Of a DNA stretch of 64,000 bases, positions 42,752 to 52,216 are shown piece by piece. Below the pieces are notes generated by a model. The model was given only the letters and a program-made list of their open reading frames with translations. It ran no database searches and was not told the origin of the DNA. Location of the stretch: the NCBI GenBank assembly GCA_033762255.1, contig JANRLT010000070.1, forward strand, positions 72,548 through 136,547. Direction: 5' to 3'. The number at the start of each line of letters is the position of its first letter. Within the stretch, counting starts at the first letter, position 1. The translations under genes and the position numbers were made by a program. The DNA is from Pirellulales bacterium. Lineage in GTDB: Bacteria; Planctomycetota; Planctomycetia; Pirellulales; JALHPA01.

Positions 42752-43804
42752 ATGTCCTCCACCGGTCTTTTTGATTATGAATTGCCCAAGGAGCTGATCG
42801 CGCAGCATCCGCTGGCCAATCGCGGTGATGCCCGGCTGCTGGTGGTAGAGCGGTCCACGGGACAATTGCGCCACGCGCACATCCGCGATCTGCCCGACCT
42901 GCTGCAAAGCGGCGACCAACTGGTCACTAATGACTCCCGCGTGCTACCCGCCCGCTTTTTTGGGACGCGGGTCGCCACCGGGGGGCGCGTGGAATTGCTG
43001 TTTCTAGGCTCGGATGAAACCGGCCTGTGGCAAGTGCTAGTCAAAGCCCGGGGAAATTTGCAGCCCAAAGAGGTCATCCAACTTCAAGACTTGCAAGCCC
43101 GCGAGACGCTGAAGCTGTGGTTGTTGGAGAAAGCGGCGGATGGGATTTGGACGGCGTATGTCGAGAGTAATGAACCACCCCCCGTCATCCTAGAACGGAT
43201 TGGCCGGATGCCGCTCCCCCCCTATATTCGTGATGGCATGGAGACTGAGGAAGACCGCGATCGTTATCAGACGGTCTATGCCAAGGTGCCGGGGTCCGTC
43301 GCGGCGCCCACCGCCGGTTTGCATTTTACGCCGGAAATTTTGCAAAAATTAGCGGATCGGGGAATTCCCCGTCACAGCGTCACCTTGCACGTGGGCCTGG
43401 GGACTTTTAAGCCGATCCAAACCACCGATTTGGATGAGCATCCCATGCACGCCGAATGGGCCAAGCTGGGGGGAGCGACGGCTGGCGCGTTGCAAGCGGC
43501 CAAACAGGCGGGGCAACGGATTGTTGCCGTGGGGACCACCACCACCCGCGTACTGGAAACTGTCGCCGCGGAATATCACGGCGCGCTCCGTTCCTGGAGC
43601 GGCGCCACCCAACTGTTTATTCGCCCCCCTTACACCTTTCGCGCGGTGGATGTGCTGTTGACCAATTTTCATTTACCCCGAACGACGCTGCTGCTGTTGG
43701 TCAGCGCGTTTGCGGGGACGGAACTGATGCGCTCGGCGTATCAGGTGGCGGTACGCGAACAATATCGCTTTTATAGTTACGGCGACGCCATGCTGATTGT
43801 ATAA
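42752..43804 (+). CDS. queA: S-adenosylmethionine:tRNA ribosyltransferase-isomerase
   Basis: 350-residue enzyme of queuosine biosynthesis that transfers and isomerises the ribosyl group of SAM to preQ1 at the tRNA wobble position, giving epoxyqueuosine. The family blocks are plain: LFDYELPKELIAQHPLANRG at the N-terminus, NDSRVLPARFFG, GRMPLPPYI, YQTVYAKVPGSVAAPTAGLHFT, HVGLGTFKPI and TNFHLPRTTLLLLVSAF. Length is the usual 340-355. No other queuosine gene is adjacent. A small Nudix-type protein follows after 92 bases. Confidence 0.97.
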   Translation: MSSTGLFDYELPKELIAQHPLANRGDARLLVVERSTGQLRHAHIRDLPDLLQSGDQLVTNDSRVLPARFFGTRVATGGRVELLFLGSDETGLWQVLVKARGNLQPKEVIQLQDLQARETLKLWLLEKAADGIWTAYVESNEPPPVILERIGRMPLPPYIRDGMETEEDRDRYQTVYAKVPGSVAAPTAGLHFTPEILQKLADRGIPRHSVTLHVGLGTFKPIQTTDLDEHPMHAEWAKLGGATAGALQAAKQAGQRIVAVGTTTTRVLETVAAEYHGALRSWSGATQLFIRPPYTFRAVDVLLTNFHLPRTTLLLLVSAFAGTELMRSAYQVAVREQYRFYSYGDAMLIV

Positions 43805-43896
43805 AGGCCGGATCGGATTTTCGTTGGCACACACGTAACGGACGGGGTAGACCTGGGTTAGTTTTATCATTTGGCATTTTTACAGGATGTTTTACC

Positions 43897-44532
43897 ATGA
43901 CGGCGATTGCCACGGTTGTGGAACAGATTTTGGTGATTCCCACTTCGCTCCTACACGAAATTGGGCATTTTCAGGGGTTCTCCGCCGAAATTGACCGCTA
44001 TTTGCCAAAAATCCTGGACCCCCGCGTGGCCAGTTACCGCCCCCGTCCCCAAATGGAAGAAGACCCGACTTTTAAACAACTCATCCCCTATGTGGTCTTT
44101 GCCCATGGTGCGGCGGAAGGTCCGCTGACTGTTTTTCAATACACGCGCGGCACCGGGCAGGGGGAAAAACGCCTGCACGCCAAGCGCAGCATTGGCGTGG
44201 GGGGGCATATCTGCAGCGATGACCGCCATGCCGGAGAAAGCACCGTCTATCTGGAGGGGATGCGCCGCGAACTGGCCGAGGAAGTCGAATGGAACGGCGC
44301 CGCGCCGGATCGGATTATCGGTTTGATTAACGATGACCTCACTCCGGTCGGGCAGGTGCATCTGGGCGTGGTCCATTTGGTCATGTTGCCGCAGCCGGGC
44401 CTTACCGCCCGCGAAGCCGCCATGGTGGACGCGGGATTTGTTCCATTGCCGCGCTTATTGGAAGAACTGGACCAGTTTGAAACCTGGTCGCAATACGCGC
44501 TCGCGGCTTTGGGCAAAATGCGGTTATCATAA
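43897..44532 (+). CDS. Nudix-fold phosphoesterase-like protein
   Basis: 211-residue cytoplasmic protein of the predicted NUDIX-family phosphoesterase group. The Nudix box is seen in STVYLEGMRRELAEEVEWNG, which supplies the REL-EE core that binds metal, preceded by SIGVGGHICSDD. The N-terminal half (LLHEIGHFQGFSAEIDRYLP, PYVVFAHG) is the family-specific extension. Nudix proteins hydrolyse nucleoside diphosphate derivatives; the substrate is unknown here. The C-terminus converges on the protoporphyrinogen oxidase gene with only 5 bases between stops. Confidence 0.82.
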   Translation: MTAIATVVEQILVIPTSLLHEIGHFQGFSAEIDRYLPKILDPRVASYRPRPQMEEDPTFKQLIPYVVFAHGAAEGPLTVFQYTRGTGQGEKRLHAKRSIGVGGHICSDDRHAGESTVYLEGMRRELAEEVEWNGAAPDRIIGLINDDLTPVGQVHLGVVHLVMLPQPGLTAREAAMVDAGFVPLPRLLEELDQFETWSQYALAALGKMRLS

Positions 44533-44537
44533 GCAGG

Positions 44538-46055
44538 TTAGTTTGCCACGAGAAAGCTGGCGGCGAGTTTTTCCGCGGCGATTTCTCCTTGGCGAATGCA
44601 TTGCGGGATGCCCACGCCACGGTAGGCCGCCCCGGCCAGGGCAAATCCCGGCAACCGCTGGGCGAGACCTTCGATGCGCGCGACCCTCTCCAGATGGCCC
44701 AGGTGATACTGCGGCATGGTGTGCTGCCAGCGGGCAATGCGGACCAACCGGGGTTCCCCCTGAATGCCATAAATTTCCCGTAGTTCGCCAGTCGCAAGTT
44801 TCACAAGCGCGGCATCATTCAGGTCATTGAGTTCCGGCTGCAAAGCCCCCCCCACAAACACCCTTAAGAGCGCCATTCCCGCGGGAGCTCGGCCAGGAAA
44901 TTTTTCGCTGGCGTAGCTAACCGCCAAGATGCCGCGGCGTTCCAGTCGAGGCACGACCATTCCAAACCCTACCAGCGGCCGGGCAAATTGCGTCTGTTCG
45001 TAACCCAATATTACCACGCTGCTCCCGGCGTATTCGATAGCCCGCAATTCCGCGGCTAACTCCGGTGCGACATACTCCACTAGCGAGGCGGCGGCGGGCG
45101 CCGGCGTGGTCATTATCACTCCGTCAAACAGTTCCGGTGGCTCCGCGGGGTTTGACCAGACCTGCCAATTTGCGGCTGTGGGGGCTAATTTTGCTGCCAG
45201 GGGGGGATTTTTTACCAACCGGGTCACGCGTTTAGCTAGCTGGATGCTCTCTTGGCCCAGGCTATTGGCGGCGGCGGCGATCAATTGCTCCATTCCCTGG
45301 CGGGGAGCCATGAATTGACTGTACCGAGCTCCGCTGTCGGCTTTTTCCTCCGTCGCGTTCATCGTCCGCGCCGAGCCTCGCGAGTTTGCTTTACTGCGCC
45401 CGGTCAAGGGCCGCTGCAACCGGCTGTTTTGCCAAGCTAATAAACTCGCCTGCAAAACGCTGCCATGCTGGCGTTCCATCTCCAAAAAGCGGGGAAGAGT
45501 CGCGGCCAAACTTAGCTTAGTCGGATCGGCGGTATAAATTCCCCCGATGAGGGGCTGAATCAGGCGTTCGTACGCTTCCCGGCCAAATCGGCGCAAGGCA
45601 AAGGACTCGAGACTTTCGTCGTTTTGTCCCGCGGGTCGGGCTTCGATAAATAATTCCGCCAGCAGGCGTAGTTTTCCCCGCCAAGAAAGCAGCGGCGTGG
45701 TTAGCAAGGACCCCAGTTGATTGGGGGCCATGAGCACAAATCCCTCCGGCACGGGGTGCGGCACGCCGCGATATAAGATCGACGCCTTGCGTTGGGCCGG
45801 GTTGGTCGGTAATAGCTCGTCCCATAGTCCCAGTTTATTGGCCAAGGGGAGTCCCGCGGCGTCGGGCGTCAAGAAGTTGTCCGCGCTTAACTCTAATAAA
45901 AATCCCCCCTCCCGCACGGTCTGCAGGACGCCCCCGAGTCGCGTGGCGGCTTCCCACAGTTCCAATTTTGCCGAGGGCAACAGTTCCTTGACCCGCAAGG
46001 CCGCCGCCAGCCCCGTAATGCCCCCGCCAATAACTAGGATTCGCGGTGGCTGCAT
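44538..46055 (-). CDS. hemY: Protoporphyrinogen/coproporphyrinogen oxidase (HemY/HemG type)
   Basis: 505-residue FAD-dependent oxidase of late heme synthesis. The N-terminus is a dinucleotide-binding motif (VIGGGITGLAAALRVKE), followed by LELWEAATRLGGVLQT and a conserved region LELSADNFLTPDA. The middle contains QPLIGGIYTADPTKLSLAAT and a C-terminal FAD segment (FALAGAAYRGVGIPQCIRQG). A basic, low-complexity insert near residues 220-245 (RSKANSRGSARTMNATEEKA) interrupts the typical alignment and is probably a surface loop. Coproporphyrinogen activity as in Gram-positives cannot be excluded. Convergent with the Nudix gene. Confidence 0.92.
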   Translation of the reverse strand: MQPPRILVIGGGITGLAAALRVKELLPSAKLELWEAATRLGGVLQTVREGGFLLELSADNFLTPDAAGLPLANKLGLWDELLPTNPAQRKASILYRGVPHPVPEGFVLMAPNQLGSLLTTPLLSWRGKLRLLAELFIEARPAGQNDESLESFALRRFGREAYERLIQPLIGGIYTADPTKLSLAATLPRFLEMERQHGSVLQASLLAWQNSRLQRPLTGRSKANSRGSARTMNATEEKADSGARYSQFMAPRQGMEQLIAAAANSLGQESIQLAKRVTRLVKNPPLAAKLAPTAANWQVWSNPAEPPELFDGVIMTTPAPAAASLVEYVAPELAAELRAIEYAGSSVVILGYEQTQFARPLVGFGMVVPRLERRGILAVSYASEKFPGRAPAGMALLRVFVGGALQPELNDLNDAALVKLATGELREIYGIQGEPRLVRIARWQHTMPQYHLGHLERVARIEGLAQRLPGFALAGAAYRGVGIPQCIRQGEIAAEKLAASFLVAN

Positions 46056-46144
46056 AAGTGGCTGTGATTTCGCGGTTTACCCGAGTAAGGATGATGTTTG
46101 ATTTTAGGCCACGGGTTGTGCTAGGGTAGCGGCGTGGCAAGAGA

Positions 46145-47554
46145 TCATTCCGCCTGAAAATCGCTTCCCTTAGCAGGCGGATGAAAGAAAAATAGTAACA
46201 TCAGCGCCGCCACTCCCGCCGCCGCCGACGGTATCAACAGCAACTGATTATATGCGATCACCTTTTCGGTCGTTCCCGCCACGGCTCCCGGCACTTCGGT
46301 GGTAAAGTATCCCCCCAGCCGCTGCCAAATCAACCGCGACAAAATCGGTCCCACGCCTAAAATCAAAAAGTTAAACATCCCCTGGGCGCTAGCGCGAGCA
46401 TCCTTGGGAAAATACTCATCCACAAAGATATATAATGTGGCAAAAAAGAACGCATAACATATCCCATGCACCAGATTGATCGCCACTGCGACGTAGGGAT
46501 CGGGAAAGAGCGCAAAAACCGCGAACCGCAGGGCATGCCCCAGAATCCCGATGATCATCGTAAATTTCCAACCGAGGTTCTTGAGCACATAGCCCAACAC
46601 CGCCATGGTTAGGATTTCGGCGATTTGACCAACACTCATCGCGGGCTGGATCCAGTTGGACGGCACGCCCACTTTTTCCAGATAAGTAAATGCATACACG
46701 AAAAATCCGTCGTGGACCGTGGCATCGATCAACGTCACCAAAAACAAAATCAAAATGAACGGGTACTTTAGTAACTTGAGAGCTTCCAGCCAGGCTTGGC
46801 TTTTTTCACCCGTGACGATGGGCTTGGGCGGAGTGTGCGGCAATAGCAGGCTGTAGCCCGCCAAGAGCAGCGCGGCGATCCCCGAAACGATAAACGCCCA
46901 GGATTTCCCCTGGTTGAGTGCGACATCCTTGAGCGGTGTTCCCAGGGCCGTTCCCAGGTACTCGACCATGCCGTTGGTGGGCGTTTGATTGATTTTTACC
47001 CAATCGGCCAAAATAAAGATGAACGGCCAACTGGCGGCGATCCAGCCAATAGTCCCCCACAGGCGGACGGGGCCAAATTCCTTTTGCGGATCGCTCAGAT
47101 TGGCAAAGGCCAGCGTGTTGGCGACTGAAATCGTCGGCACATAAAATAGGCAATGCACGGCCATCAGGGCAAAATAAATCCAAAAGTTAGGCGCGGTGGC
47201 GGGGGGATTTTCACCGCTAAAGTGATTCCAGGCCATTAGTCCAAAGCCCAGCATCGCCAGTCCGCCGATCAAATGACTGAATGCCAGATATCGCTCCGCG
47301 GCAAAGTTGCGATCCACAAACTGATTGGCCACAAACATAGCCAGGATCGCCGCGCAGGGAAACGCGATATTGAGCAGTTCCTGCTGCCACGGTTCAAATC
47401 CCAAGCCCCCTTTGTCAAAAAAGCTGAAACTGAGCGGCAGCCACGCCCCCCAGATAAAAAGCTCGAGAAACATGAGCACGCCCAACTTTAGCTTGATCCA
47501 TGGAGTGGCGGACAATTCCGCCTGGGGGGCAACGTACGGATTAAAGTGGGCCAT
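46145..47554 (-). CDS. MFS transporter, nucleoside:proton symporter type
   Basis: 469 residues from the ATG at 47552-47554 (MAHFNPYVAPQAEL); the frame is open upstream to 47770 but the first 72 codons are not protein-like. Twelve hydrophobic segments are present, the first being LGVLMFLELFIWGAWLPLSF, a pattern of the NupG/XapB nucleoside symporter family, with GPVRLWGTIGWIAASWPFIF in the middle and HGICYAFFFATLYIFVDEYF near the end. It should import nucleosides or a related solute with protons. Monocistronic. Confidence 0.85.
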   Translation of the reverse strand: MAHFNPYVAPQAELSATPWIKLKLGVLMFLELFIWGAWLPLSFSFFDKGGLGFEPWQQELLNIAFPCAAILAMFVANQFVDRNFAAERYLAFSHLIGGLAMLGFGLMAWNHFSGENPPATAPNFWIYFALMAVHCLFYVPTISVANTLAFANLSDPQKEFGPVRLWGTIGWIAASWPFIFILADWVKINQTPTNGMVEYLGTALGTPLKDVALNQGKSWAFIVSGIAALLLAGYSLLLPHTPPKPIVTGEKSQAWLEALKLLKYPFILILFLVTLIDATVHDGFFVYAFTYLEKVGVPSNWIQPAMSVGQIAEILTMAVLGYVLKNLGWKFTMIIGILGHALRFAVFALFPDPYVAVAINLVHGICYAFFFATLYIFVDEYFPKDARASAQGMFNFLILGVGPILSRLIWQRLGGYFTTEVPGAVAGTTEKVIAYNQLLLIPSAAAGVAALMLLFFFHPPAKGSDFQAE

Positions 47555-47820
47555 GCGTGGACCTTTGAAAACGATAAATAGCGTGAAAAAGAAGTCGAAA
47601 GCCGCGGTAGAATAAGTGCACGCCCGCCCCCTGCAATTTCCCCGGAAGTTCCTTAGATTAAAGTCCCCGGGTCGCACTGACAAGCAACGTTCGCGAATTT
47701 TGCCCAGAAACAGGCTAAAAAAGTTGTTAGACCTGTCTATTGGCCGTGGAAGCCGCAATCTTGGCAGCACGCCGCCACTGACGCGGGATTTCCCCCTTTT
47801 TTGCGTGTGAGATTCACAAG

Positions 47821-49266
47821 ATGCCCGGATATGCTGAAAACTGGCTGACCCGGCGAGCTAAGCTGACGCAAGCGACCGTTTCCGCGGTGTTAACGCCGCT
47901 GGGGCGTGGGGCGGTGGCCACAATTGGCGTGGCCGGACCAAATGCCGCGGCTTGCGTGGATCAATATTTTTCCGCGGCCAATGGTCTATCCCTGGAACGG
48001 CAGCCTTTGCATGCCATTCGCTACGGTCGCTGGCAATCAACAGGGCTCGCCCAGACTTCGCAAGAGCGGCGGGACGCACAATTGCCGCAAAGTACCCCCA
48101 GTGCCGAGGATTTGGTTATCTGCCGCTTTCCCACCCATGTGGAACTGCATTGTCACGGGGGGACGGCCGCAGTGCAGGCGATCATGGCCAATTTGCAAGC
48201 AGCGGGTGCCATGCATATTACCGGTCGGGAATGGATCGATTTACACTCGCCATCTTGCCTGGAGGCCGCCATCCAAGCGGCACTTGGGGAGAGTGTGAGC
48301 GAGACCGCGGTGCTGGCCATTTTGGCGCAAGAGTCGTTGTGGCGGGAAGAATTAGCTAGTTGGATCACGTTGCTTGACCAATGCGGGCCCCTTGTCGCGC
48401 CTTTGGCAGACATGCGGGAGTTATCGCAGCGGCTAAAATTTTTGCACAATCGCCTGCATGAACTATCCCAAACCGCCCGCTGGGCAAAACACTGGACGAC
48501 TTCTTGGCGGGTGACGCTGGCCGGACCGCCAAACGCCGGAAAAAGCATGCTACTCAATTCACTCTTGGGTTATCAGCGGGCGATTGTCTCCGACATGCCC
48601 GGCACGACGCGCGATATGGTTACCGGGACGATCGTGTGGTGTGATTGGCGGATCGAATTGCGCGACACCGCGGGCCTGCGCGCCGCGGAGGATGAAATAG
48701 AACAAGCTGGTATCGCGCGCACGGCCTCCGCGCTGCAACAGGCGGATTGCGTGGTGGCGGTCATGGATCTAAGCGAGCCTCAGGAGCTTTGGCCGTTGAC
48801 TTCCCTCCGGCGGATTTGCCAATCGGTAAAATCAGTGGTGCTAGCCGCGAACAAGTGCGATTTAATTCCCGATCGATCGGCTCAACAGCGGATTCTTGCG
48901 GAGGTTCGCGATTTTGCCGCCCAAGCGGCTCATCCCTTCAATGCCCCGACGGTGATTTTAACCAGTGCCCGGGATGGCCAGGGGTGCGCCGAGTTGCTGG
49001 ATTGTGTCTGTAGGCAGTTGTGTCCAGTAGGGAGCGGCTTCCACGGGATCGGGTTATTTAACCCGGATCTGGCGGAGGATCTGGCGGTTTGGTCAGGGAT
49101 GTTGGGGCAGGTTGACCACGATTTGAAAAAGGATGAATTGGTAATGCCAAATAGCCCCGCGCTCCTGGCGGTGGAAGAACAGTTGCGGATTGTCCGGGGG
49201 GAAATCTCGGCTTGGTTGATGGGCGGGGGGAATTTCCCAGGAACTAGCGAACAGATGATTACGTAG
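47821..49266 (+). CDS. MnmE/TrmE-like GTPase lacking the C-terminal Cys motif
   Basis: 481-residue GTPase. The N-terminal 120 residues match the MnmE tetrahydrofolate-binding domain (SAVLTPLGRGAVATIGVAGP; VELHCHGG). The helical middle leads to a G domain with P-loop GPPNAGKS (235-242), TTRD (262-265), DTAG (282-285) and NKCD (344-347). True MnmE ends with a FCIGK-type Cys motif needed for tRNA U34 modification; here the end is WLMGGGNFPGTSEQMIT and no such Cys is present. It may be a diverged paralogue with another role, or use a different chemistry. A second, standard mnmE elsewhere would settle that. Confidence 0.82.
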   Translation: MPGYAENWLTRRAKLTQATVSAVLTPLGRGAVATIGVAGPNAAACVDQYFSAANGLSLERQPLHAIRYGRWQSTGLAQTSQERRDAQLPQSTPSAEDLVICRFPTHVELHCHGGTAAVQAIMANLQAAGAMHITGREWIDLHSPSCLEAAIQAALGESVSETAVLAILAQESLWREELASWITLLDQCGPLVAPLADMRELSQRLKFLHNRLHELSQTARWAKHWTTSWRVTLAGPPNAGKSMLLNSLLGYQRAIVSDMPGTTRDMVTGTIVWCDWRIELRDTAGLRAAEDEIEQAGIARTASALQQADCVVAVMDLSEPQELWPLTSLRRICQSVKSVVLAANKCDLIPDRSAQQRILAEVRDFAAQAAHPFNAPTVILTSARDGQGCAELLDCVCRQLCPVGSGFHGIGLFNPDLAEDLAVWSGMLGQVDHDLKKDELVMPNSPALLAVEEQLRIVRGEISAWLMGGGNFPGTSEQMIT

Positions 49267-49603
49267 AAAAATAGGTGCAAATCATGCCGATTGTAGGGGC
49301 ATTCTGGTCCAGAACCGGCTCTTGTCGCGGAATTTTAGCTATTTCCGCGTCCAGAATTGACGGGGGGAATTGCGGGTAATTATAGTAAATGCAGGTTTAC
49401 CCCGGTCCGAGGGTCGGATGTGGTGGAACTTTTCGGCTGGTTTGTGTCCCCGGTTTGGCCGCGATTCCGCGACCAGGGGGGTGGGGATGGGATTGAGCGG
49501 CGATCAAGGGTCATGATGCCCTGGCACAGGATGGCGGTAAGATTTAAGGAACAAAATTTTTCCGCAAGGCTTTTTGCACATCCAGCAAATCTGGAGAGGC
49601 GAC
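49267..49603. other. Intergenic region with one weak hairpin
   Basis: 337 bases. CGCGGAA (49326-49332) pairs with TTCCGCG (49343-49349) over a 10-base loop; no T-run follows, so it is a weak terminator candidate for the GTPase gene. No gene is supported. Confidence 0.4.
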
Positions 49604-50485
49604 ATGAATCTGATTGGCAAAATCTTTGTGTTTTTGATTATGTTTTTGTCCGTGGTCTTTATGACCATGGCCATGCTGGTCTACGCCACGCATAAAAATT
49701 GGCGGGCCGAGGTTGAAGGCTCGACCGGTCCAAATAAGGTTGTCGGCTGGAAACAAAAGTACGATGACCTGACTAAACAGCATGAGGAACTCAAAGCGCA
49801 AAAAGACGCTCTGAAGGCGCAATTTGACGCCGAGCGGATCGCCAAGGAGCGGGCATTGTCGCAGTTGCAGACCAAGCTCGCCCTGGTGACGAAGGAACTG
49901 GACGATAAGAGCGTTGAACTAGCCGCGAAATCGACCGAGGCTTCCACCTTGAATGAACAAGGGAACAAGCTGGCCGACCTGAATAAATCCTATGCCGAGT
50001 CCGAAAGCAAAACCCGCGCGGCGCTGGTCGAGGCCCAAAAGTCCAGCGACAACCTCTTTAAGAGCGTGGTTGCCCTAAGCGATAAATATCACGACCTGGT
50101 CGCGCAGATCCCCTCACTACAAGAACGGGCCGAACAATTGGCCCGCCAAGTCGCCAAGGCATCTTTGTTACTCGGTACGTTTGGCCGCACCATTGAAGAT
50201 CCAAGTGATTTACTCCCTCCCCCCATGGACGGCACGATCACCGCGCTGAGTAAACGGGATGACCCCAATCTAGTGGAGCTATCCCTGGGCAAGGATGATG
50301 GCCTGCGGACTAACCATCGCATCGACCTGTATCGCGGCAACGCCTATTTGGGAAATGCCGTCGTGACCGAGATTTCGCCCGATGGGCGGACCGCCGTCGC
50401 CAAGATTGTCGACCGCAAGGCCCCGGTTCGCGAGGGTGATAACTTTACCACCCGCTTGCAATACCTGACCAAAAATGGCAAGTAG
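49604..50485 (+). CDS. Membrane-anchored coiled-coil protein
   Basis: 293 residues from the ATG at 49604, preceded by GGAGAGG. Residues 1-33 are an uncleaved membrane segment (MNLIGKIFVFLIMFLSVVFM). Residues about 50-200 form a long coiled coil (KQKYDDLTKQHEELKAQKDA; QLQTKLALVTKELDDKSVEL). The C-terminal 90 residues are a beta-rich domain (GTITALSKRDDPNLVELSLG, LYRGNAYLGNAVVTEISPDG). The plan recalls MreC-like or periplasmic scaffold proteins, without clear family identity. A dispersed repeat follows the stop, then a small membrane protein that may be in the same operon. Confidence 0.75.
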   Translation: MNLIGKIFVFLIMFLSVVFMTMAMLVYATHKNWRAEVEGSTGPNKVVGWKQKYDDLTKQHEELKAQKDALKAQFDAERIAKERALSQLQTKLALVTKELDDKSVELAAKSTEASTLNEQGNKLADLNKSYAESESKTRAALVEAQKSSDNLFKSVVALSDKYHDLVAQIPSLQERAEQLARQVAKASLLLGTFGRTIEDPSDLLPPPMDGTITALSKRDDPNLVELSLGKDDGLRTNHRIDLYRGNAYLGNAVVTEISPDGRTAVAKIVDRKAPVREGDNFTTRLQYLTKNGK

Positions 50486-50499
50486 CCCGCAGCGTCCCT

Positions 50500-50592
50500 C
50501 AGCCCGCAGCGTTAGCAAGGGACATCACTGTACTCTTCATAGTCCTCTGTGAAGACAACCAACCCAACCCGCAGCCTTAGCATCTGACACCC
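50500..50592 (+). repeat. Dispersed repeat, copy 1
   Basis: About 93 bases: a CCCGCAGCGTTAGCAAGGGA-type unit, a hairpin (50534-50542 with 50547-50555, 8 of 9 pairing), then a second diverged CCCGCAGC unit. The reverse complement of 58761-58851 has the same order and largely the same bases. It lies 15 bases after the coiled-coil gene, so it may end or stabilise its transcript. Confidence 0.75.
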
Positions 50593-50681
50593 AACTTTGC
50601 TGGCCAACGGCCCTTTGCATCCGGCGATTCAGATCACCACATACAATCAGTCATCATTGTTCGATTGGAGCTTTCCCACCT

Positions 50682-50852
50682 ATGGCCGCTGTGACCAAGC
50701 AAAAAGCAAACGTCTATACCGTGATGCTGGTGATTTCGTTTTTGTGCCTGACCTTGGGGAGCGTCTTTTTATACTTTGAGATGCAAACCTATGCCCCTAA
50801 TCCCACGGATACGCCCTGGAAAGTTCCCGGCGAGTTGAAGTCCCCAAATTAG
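50682..50852 (+). CDS. Small single-helix membrane protein
   Basis: 56-residue protein with a basic N-terminus (MAAVTKQKANVYT), one membrane helix (residues 14-31, MLVISFLCLTLGSVFLYF) and a short Pro-rich tail (NPTDTPWKVPGELKSPN). The gene is below usual length cut-offs but has a proper ATG, stop, and a protein-like pattern; it follows the coiled-coil membrane gene by 196 bases. Possibly a small subunit of an envelope complex. No family recognised. Confidence 0.6.
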   Translation: MAAVTKQKANVYTVMLVISFLCLTLGSVFLYFEMQTYAPNPTDTPWKVPGELKSPN

Positions 50853-51007
50853 CAATAGATAAGACTGGGAACAAGACAGCGCGTTTCATCCCATCTCTTC
50901 GCCAGCCTCTCCTGCCCCGCGCCACCGCCGATACCATCGGCGGCTTTGTGCGTCTCTCCCGCGCACCCCCGCTTTTGATAGGCGGACCTACGTCAGCCCT
51001 TCACCGG

Positions 51008-52216
51008 TTACTTCTCGCCTGTCTGGCGTACCCAAGCCTCCAGCATTTGAAACTGGACGCCAAAGTCGTGCTCATCGGTGCCAATCGGGCTTTTAAAGAA
51101 CGGGGCCAAAAACGTCAGGGCTCCGGTATCTCCGTTGCGCCAGGCCCGCTCGGTCAGCCGCATCAGGTCCAGCACCAAGGGAGCGGCCAGGATTGAATCG
51201 CACCCTTGCCAGATAAATTGCATCACCATCGGCGTCCCTAGAAAGCCGCGAAAGTGAATGTGGTCCCAGGCGGTTTTCCAATCCCCCATGCTTTCGATGT
51301 ATTCAATACTGACCAGCGTTTGCGGTGTGTAGCCCAGGATTTTTCCCAGCAGGCGGTCCTTGCTGGTGACTTTGCTCTTTTTATTAATCGGATCATCCAA
51401 CACTTTGCCGTCCATATTGCCAAAGATGTTATGCCCGACCCAGCTCATGACGTCCAAATTGCGTTTGGCAAACATGGGGGCCAGCGTGCTTTTGAGCAGG
51501 GTTTCCCCCGTTTTGCCGTCATAGCCGTAGTGCCGCGATTTGCGTTGGATGGCCAAATCCTGAATAGCCGCCGGCGTGGCCCCCAACGAGGGGGTAAAAT
51601 TGATAAACGAACAGCCCAGGTCCAGGGCCGCAATGGCGTACAGGCAACTGGCGGGAAGCGGGCATTTGGCCCCATCGTCCAACAGCGGCTCAAGTTGGGC
51701 ATACGTCGCGGGCCACGAACTGCTGTCGGTTACCGGTTCGGTACTGGCCACGTAGACCACCACCACATGCTCAAGCTGGTGCCGGGCCTGAAAATCCCGC
51801 AAATCCCCCTGCAATCGGGCGATGGCCGCGTGGGGTGTCTCGCGCAGTTCCCGCAAACCGCTTTCGGCAAATTTGCTGATCGTCGGACCGCAATTTATGA
51901 TGCTACCCGGCCGCAATTCTTGCTCAATTTTTTCAAACTCAGGACGGCATTTTTCCAACAGGCTCCCATCAATGGCGTGGCTTTCCCCGCACATGCGATA
52001 CGCCTCGTCATACAACTTTCCCGGGCGGATGTCATGCCCGCCGATCACCCAATCTCCCCAGTTCCGCAGTTTTAACCCGGCAAACGGGGGGGTGGCCGTA
52101 ATCAGTCCGGTGGTCCCCAGCCAACCTTGCTGCAGGGCAATGAGTCCCGTCATGGCCGTGGTGGCCACGCCACCTTTGGCACCAATCAACCACAAACCGA
52201 CGCGCGCGTGGGGCAT
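51008..52216 (-). CDS. ino1: Myo-inositol-1-phosphate synthase family protein
   Basis: 402-residue NAD-dependent isomerase family that makes inositol 1-phosphate from glucose 6-phosphate. The NAD site GAKGGVATT (13-21) and the family blocks GDWVIGGHDIR, CSFINFTPSLGATPAAI, RKSRHYGYDGKTGETLLKST and SWVGHNIFGNMDG are present. Inositol phosphate is a precursor of phosphatidylinositol and related lipids or compatible solutes, reported for some planctomycetes. Divergent from the aminotransferase gene. Some family members act on other sugar phosphates, so substrate is inferred. Confidence 0.9.
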   Translation of the reverse strand: MPHARVGLWLIGAKGGVATTAMTGLIALQQGWLGTTGLITATPPFAGLKLRNWGDWVIGGHDIRPGKLYDEAYRMCGESHAIDGSLLEKCRPEFEKIEQELRPGSIINCGPTISKFAESGLRELRETPHAAIARLQGDLRDFQARHQLEHVVVVYVASTEPVTDSSSWPATYAQLEPLLDDGAKCPLPASCLYAIAALDLGCSFINFTPSLGATPAAIQDLAIQRKSRHYGYDGKTGETLLKSTLAPMFAKRNLDVMSWVGHNIFGNMDGKVLDDPINKKSKVTSKDRLLGKILGYTPQTLVSIEYIESMGDWKTAWDHIHFRGFLGTPMVMQFIWQGCDSILAAPLVLDLMRLTERAWRNGDTGALTFLAPFFKSPIGTDEHDFGVQFQMLEAWVRQTGEK

